The notes: a model not told the origin generated them from the letters alone. A DNA stretch of 64,000 nt from CAYFPX01 sp964501915 (GCA_964501915.1 CAZCVP010000001.1:41415-105414); one strand, 5' to 3'. Positions 7,817 to 16,320 are shown, counted from the first letter of the stretch. Translations and numbers: made by a program.

Positions 7817-8771
7817 TCAGACGGGTTCGCTCTCCCCGGCGCGGAACCAGGTGATCGCATCGCCCACGGCCTCCCGCACCGGCACCGTCGGCTCTCCGAG
7901 CGCCCGGCACCCGGGTGCGCAGTCCGGTGGCGCCTCCAGGCAGAGGAAGTCCACGCTGATGCCCAGTGGTATCGGGGCGTGACGGCCCCCGGCGGCCAGC
8001 ACCAGGTCGCCGAGCTGCCCCCCCAGGCGAAGGAGGCTCCTGGGCACCACCCCCGCAGGAGGACGGCGCCCGGCCTGCTCGGCCACCATGGTCAGGAAGT
8101 CCAGGTGGGACCAGTGCTCCGCCCCGAGCAGGTAGCGCCGGCCCGGCTCTCCCCGGTCCAGGGCAGCGACGATCATCCGCGCGGTGTCGTGGACGGAGAT
8201 CCATGTCATCCCACCGGGGGGGGGCCAGGGGCATCCTCCCGCGAAGGCCCGCGAGCACGATCGAGCCGGGGAAATTGGGGCCGCGATCCCGGGCGCCGAC
8301 GACGAAGGCCGGACAGAGCACCACCCGTGCCCGGCCGGGCCAGTCCAGGGCCAGGGCACCGCGCTCGGAGTCCAGCCGCGAGGCCAGGTAGGGGCTCCGG
8401 GGTGCGAGGTCCGCCCGGAGCATCGTCCACATCGAGGTGACCAGCACCGTGTGCTCGAACCCCACCCCCAGGGCCGCCTCGCAGACATGGAGCGTGCCCT
8501 CGACGTTGACCCGCCGGAGCGCCATCCCCCGGCGATCGCTGCGCCGCAGCAGACCTCCCCCGACGCCCGCGAGGTGGACGACGCCCTCCACCCCCGAGAC
8601 GGCCTCCCGTGCTTCCTCCAGCTCGCCGCGGACCACCTCGACCCCCTCGGGCAACCCCGTGACGTCGCTCGACTCCCGCGCCAGCACCCGGACCCGGTGA
8701 CCGGCGCCCAGCGCCTCCTCCACGACGCTGAGCCCGATGAAGCCCGTGGCACCCGTGACGAGGAGATGCAC
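7817..8771 (-). CDS. NAD-dependent epimerase/dehydratase, frameshifted at a G9 run
   Basis: An extended short-chain dehydrogenase. The N-terminus MHLLVTGATGFIGLSVVEE carries the GxxGxxG dinucleotide site, followed by VVHLAGVGG and NVEGTLHVCEAAL. The frame is lost at a run of nine G (8216-8224, plus strand) and continues one frame over with WISVHDTARMIVAALDRGEPGRRYLLG to the TAG-side end at 7817. Removing one G restores a single protein of about 317 residues, so a sequencing indel is more likely than a real mutation. The usual YxxxK active site is replaced by YLASRLDSER, as in several atypical members. Substrate unknown. The ORF is flanked by insertion-sequence remains on both sides. Confidence 0.7.
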
Positions 8772-8889
8772 CGGGTCACCTCACCTCGACGGCCCGCCCG
8801 CCTGGCCGGCGGAGCCTGCCGCACGCACGGGGCCATCGGGCATGAAGTGCCCGGCGCTGGTCCCCGAGAGCGGCCCGCATCCCGCAGTC

Positions 8890-9555
8890 CTACCAGGAGA
8901 TGACCAGGTAGGAGGTCATCCAGATGCTCGCGGCGGTCTCCTCGTCGGTCAGCGGGTAGTCCTTGCCCTGGTACAGTCCCTCGTAGGTGATCGTCGTCGT
9001 CTCCCCCGGGGTGAGGTCGCCGGTGACGTCCACCACCCAGGGCTCGGCGTCCAGCGGAAACCAGCCCGCACCGCCCTCGACGGGGCGAGCGTAGGACCGG
9101 CTGTACCGGACGGTGCCGAACCACGTGTTCAGCGAGCGTGGCTCCGGCGGGGTCAGCCGGTAGACGGTGGTGCCCCCGGCCTCGAAGCGGGCTGGCATTT
9201 CCAGCCGGTGCCTCGCCTCGGCCAGGGCCAGCGTCAACTCCGTGCTGGCGCGAGCGAGCTGCCGGATGGCCTCGATCTGCCTGGCCTCGAAGTCGACGAA
9301 GCCCTCGCCAGGCTCCCGCTGGGCGGACCAGGACAACGTGAGCATCCGCAGCTCCTGCAGGGCCTCATCGAGGCGAGCCATGCGCTGCTCGATCGTGAAC
9401 TTGTCTCGCGCTCTTGCGGCTGGCGGGGTGACGATGAGCGAGAGCTGGACGGTGAGGGGGGTTATCTCGGGTATTGGCGGCCTTGGGGTCGGAAGGTTGG
9501 CGAACGACACCACCCTGATCACCCGAAGTGCCGCCTTCTTCCAGTCATGTCGCAC
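8890..9555 (-). pseudogene. chimeric ORF: transposase-like N-terminus fused to an unrelated tail
   Basis: The 221-codon ORF falls into two parts. The first about 165 codons (helical FTIEQRMARLDEALQELR, then WFGTVRYSRSYARPVEGG and GWFPLDAE) resemble the N-terminal region of ISKra4-type transposases, which carry a similar GTVRYxRxY and FPLDAxLGL. The remainder (VVDVTGDLTPGETTTITYEG to the stop) reads like the end of a secreted beta-rich protein. The catalytic DDE part is absent. I consider it a fusion scar and not a functional gene. The transposase assignment is from memory of the motif and is tentative. Confidence 0.4.
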
Positions 9556-9723
9556 GGCCCCATTTCGACCTCATCTGACGGAGGCCCGGCTGCACCCAAG
9601 CCGCCGGAGACCGAGCATGCTGACCCGTCGCCGGGGTGCTTGCCCGGGGAGACCAAGCCGTCGCCGCGCCATCGCCCCCTCGGGCCGGACCTCCGGTCGG
9701 CTGGTCCTGGTGCGACCGGGACC

Positions 9724-11550
9724 TCAGCCCTCGGGCTGGAAGCCGTGGACCAGGTAGGCCTTGCCGCCCGAGGTGCCCGCCTCGTCGTTCAGCGGCGCTC
9801 CGATGAGGACGTCCGGTCGTCCGTCGCCGTTCGCGTCGCCTCCGCCCGAGACCGAGCCTCCTGCCCAGTCGCCGGGGTCCTCGCCCAGGAAGACCATGTC
9901 GGCATCGACTCCGGTCAGCTCCCCGGTGATGAGACCGCTGAAGAGATAGACCCGGCCGGGGTAGCCACCCTTGTCGTAGTAGTCGCGGGGGGCGGCGATG
10001 AGCATGTCGGGGTCGCCGTCGCCGTCGAAGTCACCGACTCCGGAGAGCGAGAAGCCGAGCCACTCGGACTCGAGCTCGGGTGAGACCGAGGCGTGGGCGT
10101 CGGAGACGGAGTGGGCACCCTCGATCGGGCCCAGGAAGAGGTAGGCCTTGCCGGCGCGGGGACCAGCTCCGGAGTCCAGGTAGGCGCCGATGAGCAGATC
10201 GTCGTGGCCATCGGAGTCCAGGTCCCCGGCTGCGGCGACGTCGCCTCCAACATAGGCCCCCTCGAGGTCCCCGTAGAAGGCGGCCCCGGCGCTCGCGAGC
10301 TCGACCTCACCGCGGAAGGGGCCGAGCGCCAGGTAGGCGGCTCCGGCGCGCTCGCCGGTCACGCTGCTCAGAGCGGCGCCGACCAGGACATCGCGATGAC
10401 CGTCGCCGTCGACGTCACCGCAGGCGGCGACCTGGGACCCGCCACCGTCGAGGTTCGACTCGCTCACGAGCGTGGCGTCGGCCAGGCCCGTAGGGATGGA
10501 GCCGGTGGCCGGGCCGAGGAAGACGAAGACCTCCCCTGGACTGGGGGCCCTGGTGTACACGTGGGCCGCGCCGACCAGGATGTCCTCCAGACCATCGCCA
10601 TCCAGGTCTCCAGCGCCGCGCGTCTGTACTCCCGTGGCATCGCTGTGCTCCATACCCAGGTACTCCCCGTCCGCGTCCCCCGGGTCGAGACGCGTGCCCA
10701 GCCGAAGCTCCCCTTCGACGGGGCCAAGGAAGAGGTAGGCCGCACCCGTGTCGTAGTCGACTCCCTCGTGCCAATAGGCGCCCACCAGCAGGTCTGCGAC
10801 GCCGTCCCCGTTCGCGTCGACCGTCCCGACGGCTCGCCCGGTCCCGTCCCAGTCTTCGTCGGATTCGAACACGGAGGAGGCCGACTCCAGCGAGACGGTG
10901 CCCTCCGCGGTCCCCGGCAGCGTGTAGACCCGGCCGCGCACCCAGGGCTCCGTGGTGTCCGGCGAGCCGATCACCAGGTCGTCCAGGCCGTCCCCGTCCA
11001 GGTCACCGCCGAGCCAGACGGCATCGCCGGACTCGCGCTCCGCCTCCTCCCCCAGGATGTGGAGGTCGGCGTCTGCCAGCTCGTAGACCGGCCCGGCGTC
11101 CGACCCGTCGCAGTTCTCGTCCACCCCGTTGCGCGGCACCTCGGGGGCTCCCGGGTAGACCGAGGCCTCCCCGTCGTCGCAGTCGCCGTCCTCCTCGCTG
11201 GAGCCGTCGTCGTCGTCATCGTAGGCCGAGGTGCCCTCGTCGATGATCCCGTCACAGTCGTCGTCGACGCCGTTGGCCGAGCCGCTGCCGTCGCCGCCGT
11301 CTTCGGGGGCCCCGGGGTGGATCGAGGGGTCGCTGTCGTCGCAGTCGTCCGCGCGGTAGCCGTCACCGTCGAGGTCAGGCGCCCGGAAGGGGGGGCCGGT
11401 GTCCGAGCAGCCCTCGCCCTGAGCGGTGTCGCAGGTCCCTGTCCCCGGTCCGGTGGTCCCCCCTGGGGGGCCCCGGGCATCGCTCGCACACCCGGGAAGG
11501 CTCGACCCCAAGAGCAGCGGGCCGAGCACCCAGGGGCGCCATGGAGTCAC
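9724..11550 (-). CDS. lipoprotein with MopE motifs and seven FG-GAP repeats
   Basis: A large exported lipoprotein of 608 residues from a GTG at 11550. The leader VTPWRPWVLGPLLLGSSLPGC ends at a lipobox cysteine. A Thr/Gly linker follows, then two MopE-type putative metal-binding motifs (DLDGDGYRADDCDDSDPSIHPG with VDDDCDGIIDEG, and GDCDDGEASVYPG with VDENCDGSD). Seven FG-GAP units come after, among them DLDGDGLDDLVIGSPDT, DANGDGVADLLVGAYWHEG, DVDGDGHRDVLVGAALS and DANGDGRPDVLIGAPLND. Surface-anchored calcium-binding propellers of this kind are abundant in Myxococcota; their ligands are unknown. The GTG overlaps the TGA of a tiny upstream ORF by GTGA, which suggests translational coupling, and there is no other ribosome binding site. 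Confidence 0.85.
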   Translation of the reverse strand: MTPWRPWVLGPLLLGSSLPGCASDARGPPGGTTGPGTGTCDTAQGEGCSDTGPPFRAPDLDGDGYRADDCDDSDPSIHPGAPEDGGDGSGSANGVDDDCDGIIDEGTSAYDDDDDGSSEEDGDCDDGEASVYPGAPEVPRNGVDENCDGSDAGPVYELADADLHILGEEAERESGDAVWLGGDLDGDGLDDLVIGSPDTTEPWVRGRVYTLPGTAEGTVSLESASSVFESDEDWDGTGRAVGTVDANGDGVADLLVGAYWHEGVDYDTGAAYLFLGPVEGELRLGTRLDPGDADGEYLGMEHSDATGVQTRGAGDLDGDGLEDILVGAAHVYTRAPSPGEVFVFLGPATGSIPTGLADATLVSESNLDGGGSQVAACGDVDGDGHRDVLVGAALSSVTGERAGAAYLALGPFRGEVELASAGAAFYGDLEGAYVGGDVAAAGDLDSDGHDDLLIGAYLDSGAGPRAGKAYLFLGPIEGAHSVSDAHASVSPELESEWLGFSLSGVGDFDGDGDPDMLIAAPRDYYDKGGYPGRVYLFSGLITGELTGVDADMVFLGEDPGDWAGGSVSGGGDANGDGRPDVLIGAPLNDEAGTSGGKAYLVHGFQPEG

Positions 11551-11717
11551 CGGACCACGCCGTTGGTCGCGGCCTGGGAGTCCCAGCTCTGCTGGTAGCT
11601 CGTCCCCCCGAGGTCGTAGGCGGCCTGGGCCCAAGCCGGTCCCGAACTGGTCAGGACCGGTAGGAAGACCGTGACGAGCGCCCGCAGAAGACGCCGGGGG
11701 GGGCTCTCTTCCCTCAT
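11547..11717 (-). CDS. short secreted peptide ORF (56 aa) upstream of the FG-GAP lipoprotein
   Basis: The ATG at 11717 has a strong ribosome binding site (AGGAGG, eight bases away). It opens a frame with a basic N-region (MREESPPRRLLR), a hydrophobic core (ALVTVFLPVLTSS) and a signal-peptidase site (GPAWA, then QAAYD). Only about 26 residues of mature peptide follow, ending ATNGVVR. The TGA overlaps the next gene's GTG. It could be a real leader or companion peptide. Alternatively, it is the N-terminus of a longer secreted protein cut off by a frameshift, since the mature start looks like the beginning of a larger domain. Confidence 0.5.
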   Translation of the reverse strand: MREESPPRRLLRALVTVFLPVLTSSGPAWAQAAYDLGGTSYQQSWDSQAATNGVVR

Positions 11718-12043
11718 GGTGAGTGCCTCCTGAGGCCAATGTAGCAGGATTTTCGCCAGGAACCCGCCCTTCTGCGCGTCTCTCGCACGACCAGCTCCCT
11801 TGCACGGACCTCGCGGGTCCCGGCTCGCTGCATCCGGTGTCGGAGGTCATCTCCAGCGAGCCGGGGAGTGGCCTCGCGTCCCTTCGGCCGGCGGCCCGCA
11901 ACGGTTGCTGCACAAGGGCCCCACGTGCGGCCCCGTTGCGCTCCGGCTGACACCCGACCGCCTCCGGGCTCCGCCCTCCGTCTCGCCCCACTCGTGGCCC
12001 ATGACGACACGTCGCGGCGCCGGACTCGGTCCAGGTGACCCGC
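11718..12043. other. intergenic stretch, no gene seen
   Basis: Roughly 325 bases between the secreted-peptide ORF and udk. It holds the AGGAGG ribosome binding site at its left edge and otherwise only shadow frames. A promoter for the minus-strand pair 11717-9724 should lie here, but I cannot identify it. There is no repeat or terminator of note. Confidence 0.4.
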
Positions 12044-12667
12044 TCACCCCGACCGGAATCCCTGGATCGCCTCCAACAACCGCGCCAGCTCCACCTCCAG
12101 CACCCCCTCGCCGTCCAGCAGCAGCTCGGCCCGTGACGCCGACGGCGCCACGAAGCGCTTGTGCATCGGCCGCACCGTCCCCAGGTACTGCCTCAGCACG
12201 TCGTCGGGGGTGCGGCCGCGGGCGGCGACGTCCCGCTGGAGGCGACGTGCCAGGCGCAGGTCGTCGTCGGCCTCCACCCAGACCCTGAGGTCGAAGCGGG
12301 AGACGAGCTCCGGGTCCTGCAACACCAGGATGCCCTCGACGAGGATCACGGCCCCGGGCTCCAGCAGCTCGCCCTGGGACTGGCGGGTGTGGGTGGTGAA
12401 GTCGTAGACTGGCACCTCGGTGGCCCGCCCCGACAACAGGGCGTCGAGGTCCTCGATCAGCCGCCCGGTGTCGAGGGCGTCGGGGTGGTCGTAGTTGTGG
12501 ACCCGGGGATCCGGCACGTCGAAGTAGTAGCGGTCGTGCTGGAGCCAGAGGCAGTCCGGCCCCAGCGCTTCGGCGGCGGCGCGTGCCAGGGTGGTCTTGC
12601 CCGAGGCCGTGCCCCCGGCGAGACCGACGACCACAGGCCCGAGGGGGCGATCAGGGACGGTTCCCAA
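12044..12667 (-). CDS. udk: uridine kinase
   Basis: Phosphorylates uridine or cytidine to the monophosphate in pyrimidine salvage, in the cytoplasm. The P-loop GLAGGTASGKTT is near the N-terminus. The substrate region HDRYYFDVPDPRVHNYDHPDALD matches the Udk signature (YYxD, NYDHPDAxD), and the lid/base element is VPVYDFTTHTR. The acceptor-proximal ILVEGILVLQDPEL and the later RRLQRDVAARGRTPDDVLRQY with RPMHKRFV are also typical. At 207 residues it has normal length. It starts within the last codons of the upstream DUF3347 lipoprotein gene (17-base overlap) and ends the minus-strand block that begins with mnmG. Confidence 0.95.
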   Translation of the reverse strand: MGTVPDRPLGPVVVGLAGGTASGKTTLARAAAEALGPDCLWLQHDRYYFDVPDPRVHNYDHPDALDTGRLIEDLDALLSGRATEVPVYDFTTHTRQSQGELLEPGAVILVEGILVLQDPELVSRFDLRVWVEADDDLRLARRLQRDVAARGRTPDDVLRQYLGTVRPMHKRFVAPSASRAELLLDGEGVLEVELARLLEAIQGFRSG

Positions 12668-13265
12668 GCTCCTTTTCCCGCTCCTCGTCCGCGGCGTTGA
12701 CCTCGGCCCGGGTGCCCCAGCTATAGCTGGCGATGTCGTCGCCGTAGGGGCTGAGGGGCTGGACGCCCTCCTGGAGCCAGTGGGCGTCGGCGTTGCGGGA
12801 GTAGGCCACCGCGAGGTCCAAGGTGCCGGACTGCGAGGGCCTCACCGTGTCGACGAGGAGCTGGGAGAAGCTCCCGTAGGCGGTCCGCGCCGCCGCGAGG
12901 TCCTCGCTGGCCAGGCCGGCCTGGGCCGCCTGGAGCTGCTCGAGCACCTCGGGCTTGACGTCCAGCGAGCCGAGCTTCTCACCGAGGGTGGCGCCGGTCG
13001 CGGCCGTCGCCACGAGGTCCCCACCCGCGAGGGCGACCCCGACCTCGAGGTAGGCCCGCACCACCGGCTCCATCGTCAGGTTCTTGCAGCAGTGGAGCGC
13101 CGTGCGCATCAGGGGCGTGGGGAGGTCCACAGCCGCCGGATCCGGGGCGGTCACCGGCTCGGAGGGCGCCTTGGGTGTGGGGGGCTCCGTCTCCGGCTCC
13201 GTCGAGATCCCCTCACACCCGGTCATCAGGGCCAGCAGCCCCAGGCACAGCCAGCGGGAGGTCAT
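12651..13265 (-). CDS. lipoprotein with a DUF3347-like domain
   Basis: The ATG at 13265 gives a leader MTSRWLCLGLLALMTGC with a lipobox cysteine, then a proline/glutamate linker of about 30 residues. The rest resembles the helical DUF3347 domain: VRAYLEVGVALAGGDL, then DLAAARTAYGSFSQLLVD and DAHWLQEGVQPLSPYGDD. In copper-efflux relatives the domain carries a CPM metal motif before WLQ; here that position reads SRNADAHWLQ, so metal binding is probably lost. A separate cysteine pair (LHCCKN) near the start of the domain might substitute. Function unknown; probably periplasmic or outer-membrane anchored. The downstream udk start lies inside this gene. Confidence 0.7.
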   Translation of the reverse strand: MTSRWLCLGLLALMTGCEGISTEPETEPPTPKAPSEPVTAPDPAAVDLPTPLMRTALHCCKNLTMEPVVRAYLEVGVALAGGDLVATAATGATLGEKLGSLDVKPEVLEQLQAAQAGLASEDLAAARTAYGSFSQLLVDTVRPSQSGTLDLAVAYSRNADAHWLQEGVQPLSPYGDDIASYSWGTRAEVNAADEEREKELGNRP

Positions 13266-13297
13266 GGTCACCGTCGCTCCTCCAACGAGGAGGGAGC

Positions 13298-13663
13298 CTA
13301 CCTCGCGGGCCCTGGCGGCAGCCCGCTCTGATCCCCGACCCGCAGCACGGCCGAGAGGCAGGCACCGGCCTCCATGCACAGCTTCTCGGCATCGATGGCT
13401 CCGGAGACACGGCCCGTGGGCGTGATCCGCAGCAGCCCCCGGACCCGGAGCTGACCGACCACCAGGCCGGCGAGCACCACGTCCTGGGCGTCGATCTCGC
13501 CGTCGACCCGACCCTCGAGCCCGATCTCCAGGCACTCGTCGGTGTAGATGCGCCCCCGGAAGTGCCCGTCGACCCGCACGCGCCCCTCGAAGGAGAGGTC
13601 CCCTTCGTAGCTGGCCCCTCGCCCGAGCAGGGCGTTCAGGGGGCTCTCGGGAGGTGCCGCCAC
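13298..13663 (-). CDS. bactofilin cytoskeletal protein
   Basis: A short bactofilin of 121 residues. It has the beta-helical repeat core with GRGASYEGDLSFEGRVRVDG, FRGRIYTDECLEIG, GRVDGEIDAQDVVLAG and VRGLLRITPTGRVSGAI, where glycine-hydrophobic steps define the right-handed helix. Bactofilins polymerise without nucleotide into cytoplasmic filaments. In Myxococcus xanthus, bactofilins are encoded beside parAB and scaffold the ParABS machinery in the subpolar regions. The gene sits 15 bases downstream of parB on the same strand, so it is likely cotranscribed and may do the same job here. Only one copy is present, compared with several in Myxococcus. Confidence 0.9.
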   Translation of the reverse strand: MAAPPESPLNALLGRGASYEGDLSFEGRVRVDGHFRGRIYTDECLEIGLEGRVDGEIDAQDVVLAGLVVGQLRVRGLLRITPTGRVSGAIDAEKLCMEAGACLSAVLRVGDQSGLPPGPAR

Positions 13664-13678
13664 CGGGATTCCGGCGTC

Positions 13679-14572
13679 CTACTCGCTTCCCCGGAGGGCA
13701 CCGATGAGCCGCTCGAGGTCCTCGTTGCTGTAGTAGTCGATGGTGATGCGACCGCCGCCGCCGCGCTTGCGGGGCTGGATGCTGACCTGGGTGTTGAGCG
13801 CCCGGGTGAGGAGCTGGGAGGCATAGTCCAGGACCCGCTCCCGGCGCTGCTTCACCTGGACGGTCCGGGTGACCTTGGCCCTGGCGCGGACCAGGCGCTC
13901 CGTGGCCCGCACCGACAGGTCCCGCGCCAGGACCTGGGAGAGGATCTCGCGCTGGGTGGCCGGGTCGTCGACCGCCAGGAGCGCCTTGGCGTGGCCGGTG
14001 GTGATGCGACCCTCACAGAGCAGCTTCTGGATGCCCTCGGGCAGCTTCAAGAGCCTCAGGGCGTTGGCGATGGTCACCCGCGTGCGCCCGACCTTGCGAG
14101 CCACCCGCTCCTGGGTGTAGCCGTGGAGCTCGATGAGGCGCCGGTAGCCCTCGGCGGCTTCGATGGGGTCGAGGTCTTCGCGCTGGAGGTTCTCGACCAG
14201 CGCCAGCTCGAGCTGGACGGCTTCGTCGTCGGCGTTGCTCCGGACCACCACCGGCAGCTCGTGGAGCCCGGCCAGGCCCGCGGCCCGCCAGCGGCGCTCC
14301 CCGGCGATGATCACGTAGCGACCCTCGCCGACGGACCGCACCACCAGGGGACTGAGGATGCCGTGCTCCCGGATGGAAGCCGCCAGCTCCTCGAGCCGGT
14401 CGGCGTCGAAGCTGCGGCGCGGCTGCTCCGGGTTGGGAGAGACCCGGTCGAGGCCGACCGTGCGCAGCATCCCGGAGACCGCGTTGCCCTGGTCGTCGAG
14501 GATCTGGTCCGGGATCAGAGCGGACAGGCCGCGACCGAGGTTGCGACGGCGAGGGTTCGGGGTGGTGTTCAT
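13679..14572 (-). CDS. parB: chromosome partitioning protein ParB
   Basis: A CTP-dependent clamp that loads at parS and spreads to form the partition complex. The N-terminal motif RNLGRGLSALI is the ParA-stimulating region. Then come VSPNPEQPRRSF, the CTP-binding GERRWRAAG box with LVENLQREDLDPIEAAEGY, and the helix-turn-helix GYTQERVARKVGRTRVTIANALRLL that reads parS. The C-terminal dimerisation domain ends in DYYSNEDLERLIGAL. At 297 residues it has normal length. The ATG at 14572 overlaps the parA stop (ATGA), so the two are translationally coupled. The cognate sites lie at 15480, 16379 and 29106. Confidence 0.97.
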   Translation of the reverse strand: MNTTPNPRRRNLGRGLSALIPDQILDDQGNAVSGMLRTVGLDRVSPNPEQPRRSFDADRLEELAASIREHGILSPLVVRSVGEGRYVIIAGERRWRAAGLAGLHELPVVVRSNADDEAVQLELALVENLQREDLDPIEAAEGYRRLIELHGYTQERVARKVGRTRVTIANALRLLKLPEGIQKLLCEGRITTGHAKALLAVDDPATQREILSQVLARDLSVRATERLVRARAKVTRTVQVKQRRERVLDYASQLLTRALNTQVSIQPRKRGGGGRITIDYYSNEDLERLIGALRGSE

Positions 14573-15363
14573 GAGGCGGTCCGGCGCTGGGCGGTGGGCT
14601 GTGCGTGGCGGGCGAGCAGCTCCCGGGCCAGGGCCGAATAGGCCTGGGCGCCGGAGCTGGCGGGGGCGTAGGAGAGAGCGGGTTGTCCGTAGGACGGGGC
14701 CTCTCCGAGCTTGACGTTGCGCGGGATGACGGTCTCGAAGACCTCGGCGCCGAAGACCTGGCGCAGCTCCTCGGTGACGTCGCGGCAGAGGTTGTTGCGG
14801 CTGTCGGCGAGGGTCACGACCACACCCTCGCGGGCGAGCGTGGGGTTCAGCGCCTTGCGGACTTCGGCCATCGTGCGCAGCAGCTCTCCCAGTCCCTCCA
14901 TGGCGTAATACTCCGCCTGGACCGGGATGAGCACCCCGTCCGCCGCAGCCAGGGCGTTGACGGTGAGGAAGCCGAGGGAGGGCGGGCAGTCCAGGACCAC
15001 CCAGCGGTAGGTGTCCTCGATGTCCGAGAGTGCCCGTTTGAGGCGCATTTCCCGCCCGAAGACCTGCATCAGCTCGACCTCGGCACCGATGAGCTGGCGG
15101 GTGGCCGGCACGAGGTGGAGGTCGTCGACCGCCGTGGGCAGGAGCACGGAGCGCAGGTCGGCGAAGTCCAGCAACAGGTCCAGGGTGCCCTGGGACACGT
15201 CGTCCTTGGGGAAGCCCAGGCCCGACGACGCGTTGCCCTGGGGGTCCAGGTCGACGAGCAGCGTCGGCTGACCGATCGCGGCCAACGAGGCCGCGAGGTT
15301 GATCGAGGTGGTGGTCTTGCCCACACCCCCCTTCTGGTTGGTGACAGCGAGAATGCGCGACAT
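14569..15363 (-). CDS. parA: chromosome partitioning ATPase ParA
   Basis: A Soj-type P-loop ATPase that forms DNA-bound dimers with ATP and is driven off the nucleoid by ParB, moving the origin region. The deviant Walker A is NQKGGVGKTTTSINLAASLA. DLDPQGNASSGLG (Walker A prime) and VVLDCPPSLGFLTVNAL (Walker B) follow. At 264 residues it is typical. It starts with ATG at 15363 and overlaps parB by four bases. The gap to the next gene upstream contains a parS site, so the parAB promoter region may itself be bound by ParB. Confidence 0.97.
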   Translation of the reverse strand: MSRILAVTNQKGGVGKTTTSINLAASLAAIGQPTLLVDLDPQGNASSGLGFPKDDVSQGTLDLLLDFADLRSVLLPTAVDDLHLVPATRQLIGAEVELMQVFGREMRLKRALSDIEDTYRWVVLDCPPSLGFLTVNALAAADGVLIPVQAEYYAMEGLGELLRTMAEVRKALNPTLAREGVVVTLADSRNNLCRDVTEELRQVFGAEVFETVIPRNVKLGEAPSYGQPALSYAPASSGAQAYSALARELLARHAQPTAQRRTAS

Positions 15364-15479
15364 GTCCGGTGGGGCCTCGGGGGAGGGGGTCGCCGAGCCA
15401 GGGAGGCGCGGCAGGGGGGAGACCGACCCTACCCGAGAAGTCTTGACGGCGCAAGAGCACTCCTGAGGTGCTCGGCGAC

Positions 15480-15495
15480 GGTTCCACGTGGAACA
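15480..15495. other. parS site upstream of parA
   Basis: The 14-base palindrome GTTCCACGTGGAAC (15481-15494), flanked by G and A, matches the bacterial parS consensus TGTTNCACGTGNAACA in its central 14 positions plus one flank. It lies between the stop of the 15496 lipoprotein gene and parA, about 117 bases before the parA start. Confidence 0.92.
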
Positions 15496-16305
15496 TCAGC
15501 TCCCGGGGAAGAAGACCCCCTTGACGTGGGCCACGGCCGGCTCGCGCAGCAGGCCGGTGGGCTCGATGTGCAGGGCGGAGGCCTCGGGCAGCCGGCAGAC
15601 CAGGTAGTGCACCTTGTCGGCCTCGGTGTCGGGGCAGACGGCCCCGGGCACGTCGACCGTCACCGGAGCGCTGGCGCTGATGTTCAGGGTCCACTCCCCG
15701 GCCACCAGCGGCAGGTCCGCGCCCGCCTTGGGGATCGGCATCGCCACCCGTCGCAGGATCTCCTTGCCGACCCGGACCCCGATCGCCGCCGAGAGGTCTC
15801 CCGAGGAGAAGCGGAGCCGGGTGCGTCCCGTCGTCACCCCGTAGACCCGCACCCCCTCGATGCGAGCGATCGACGGGTCCAGGGAGGTGATGTCGACGGG
15901 CACGCCCTCGATCACCTCCCCCTTGAGATCGACGACATTCCACCGGAGCGCCGCCCCCTCCTCGTCGGGCACCACGAGCGACAGCCCCTGGGTGATGGGC
16001 TGGATGGCCGAGATGAGCAGGCAGCGCAGCTCCAGGCTGCCGGTCAGCTCACCCACGGCGAAGTCGACGCGGCTGGTGCCCAGGGCCCTGCAGGTGACGC
16101 TGCCGTCCTTGCCGACCCGGGCGACCGTGTCGTCGCCGACCGCCGTAGCCACGACGGGGTGATCGAGCACCTCCCCGTCGACGTCCAGGACCTGGACCGG
16201 TAGTGCGACACGCCCCGGCCTGTGGCTGACGACCCGCTCGGGATGGCGCAGCTCGGCGGGGGTCGACTCGCAGGCGGAGAACAGGAGCACCGAGGCCAGG
16301 AACAC
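15496..16305 (-). CDS. lipoprotein of unknown function between rsmG and parA
   Basis: Starts at GTG 16305, three bases after a GGAGGG element. A leader with lipobox LLFSAC gives an acylated N-terminus. The mature part has two or three short beta-rich repeats (ATAVGDDTVARVGKDGSVTC, VDITSLDPSIARIEGVRV and FSSGDLSAAIGVRV). They resemble bacterial Ig-like group 2 domains, in which a residue series D-x-x-V/I-A is followed by a strand turn. It ends in a beta-rich region with two cysteines. No enzyme motif is visible. An envelope lipoprotein within the mnmG-rsmG-parA-parB order is unusual. It is in the same orientation and closely packed (15 bases to rsmG), so it is probably cotranscribed. Confidence 0.75.
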   Translation of the reverse strand: MFLASVLLFSACESTPAELRHPERVVSHRPGRVALPVQVLDVDGEVLDHPVVATAVGDDTVARVGKDGSVTCRALGTSRVDFAVGELTGSLELRCLLISAIQPITQGLSLVVPDEEGAALRWNVVDLKGEVIEGVPVDITSLDPSIARIEGVRVYGVTTGRTRLRFSSGDLSAAIGVRVGKEILRRVAMPIPKAGADLPLVAGEWTLNISASAPVTVDVPGAVCPDTEADKVHYLVCRLPEASALHIEPTGLLREPAVAHVKGVFFPGS

Positions 16306-16320
16306 GGGCCCTCCAGAGGC

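Noticed and set aside
7736..7820. tRNA-like string (GGTCTGGCTCAGTGGGTAGC)
   Set aside because: It resembles a tRNA D-arm, but there is no T-loop GTTCGAxxCC, no acceptor pairing and no anticodon arm in the next 80 bases.
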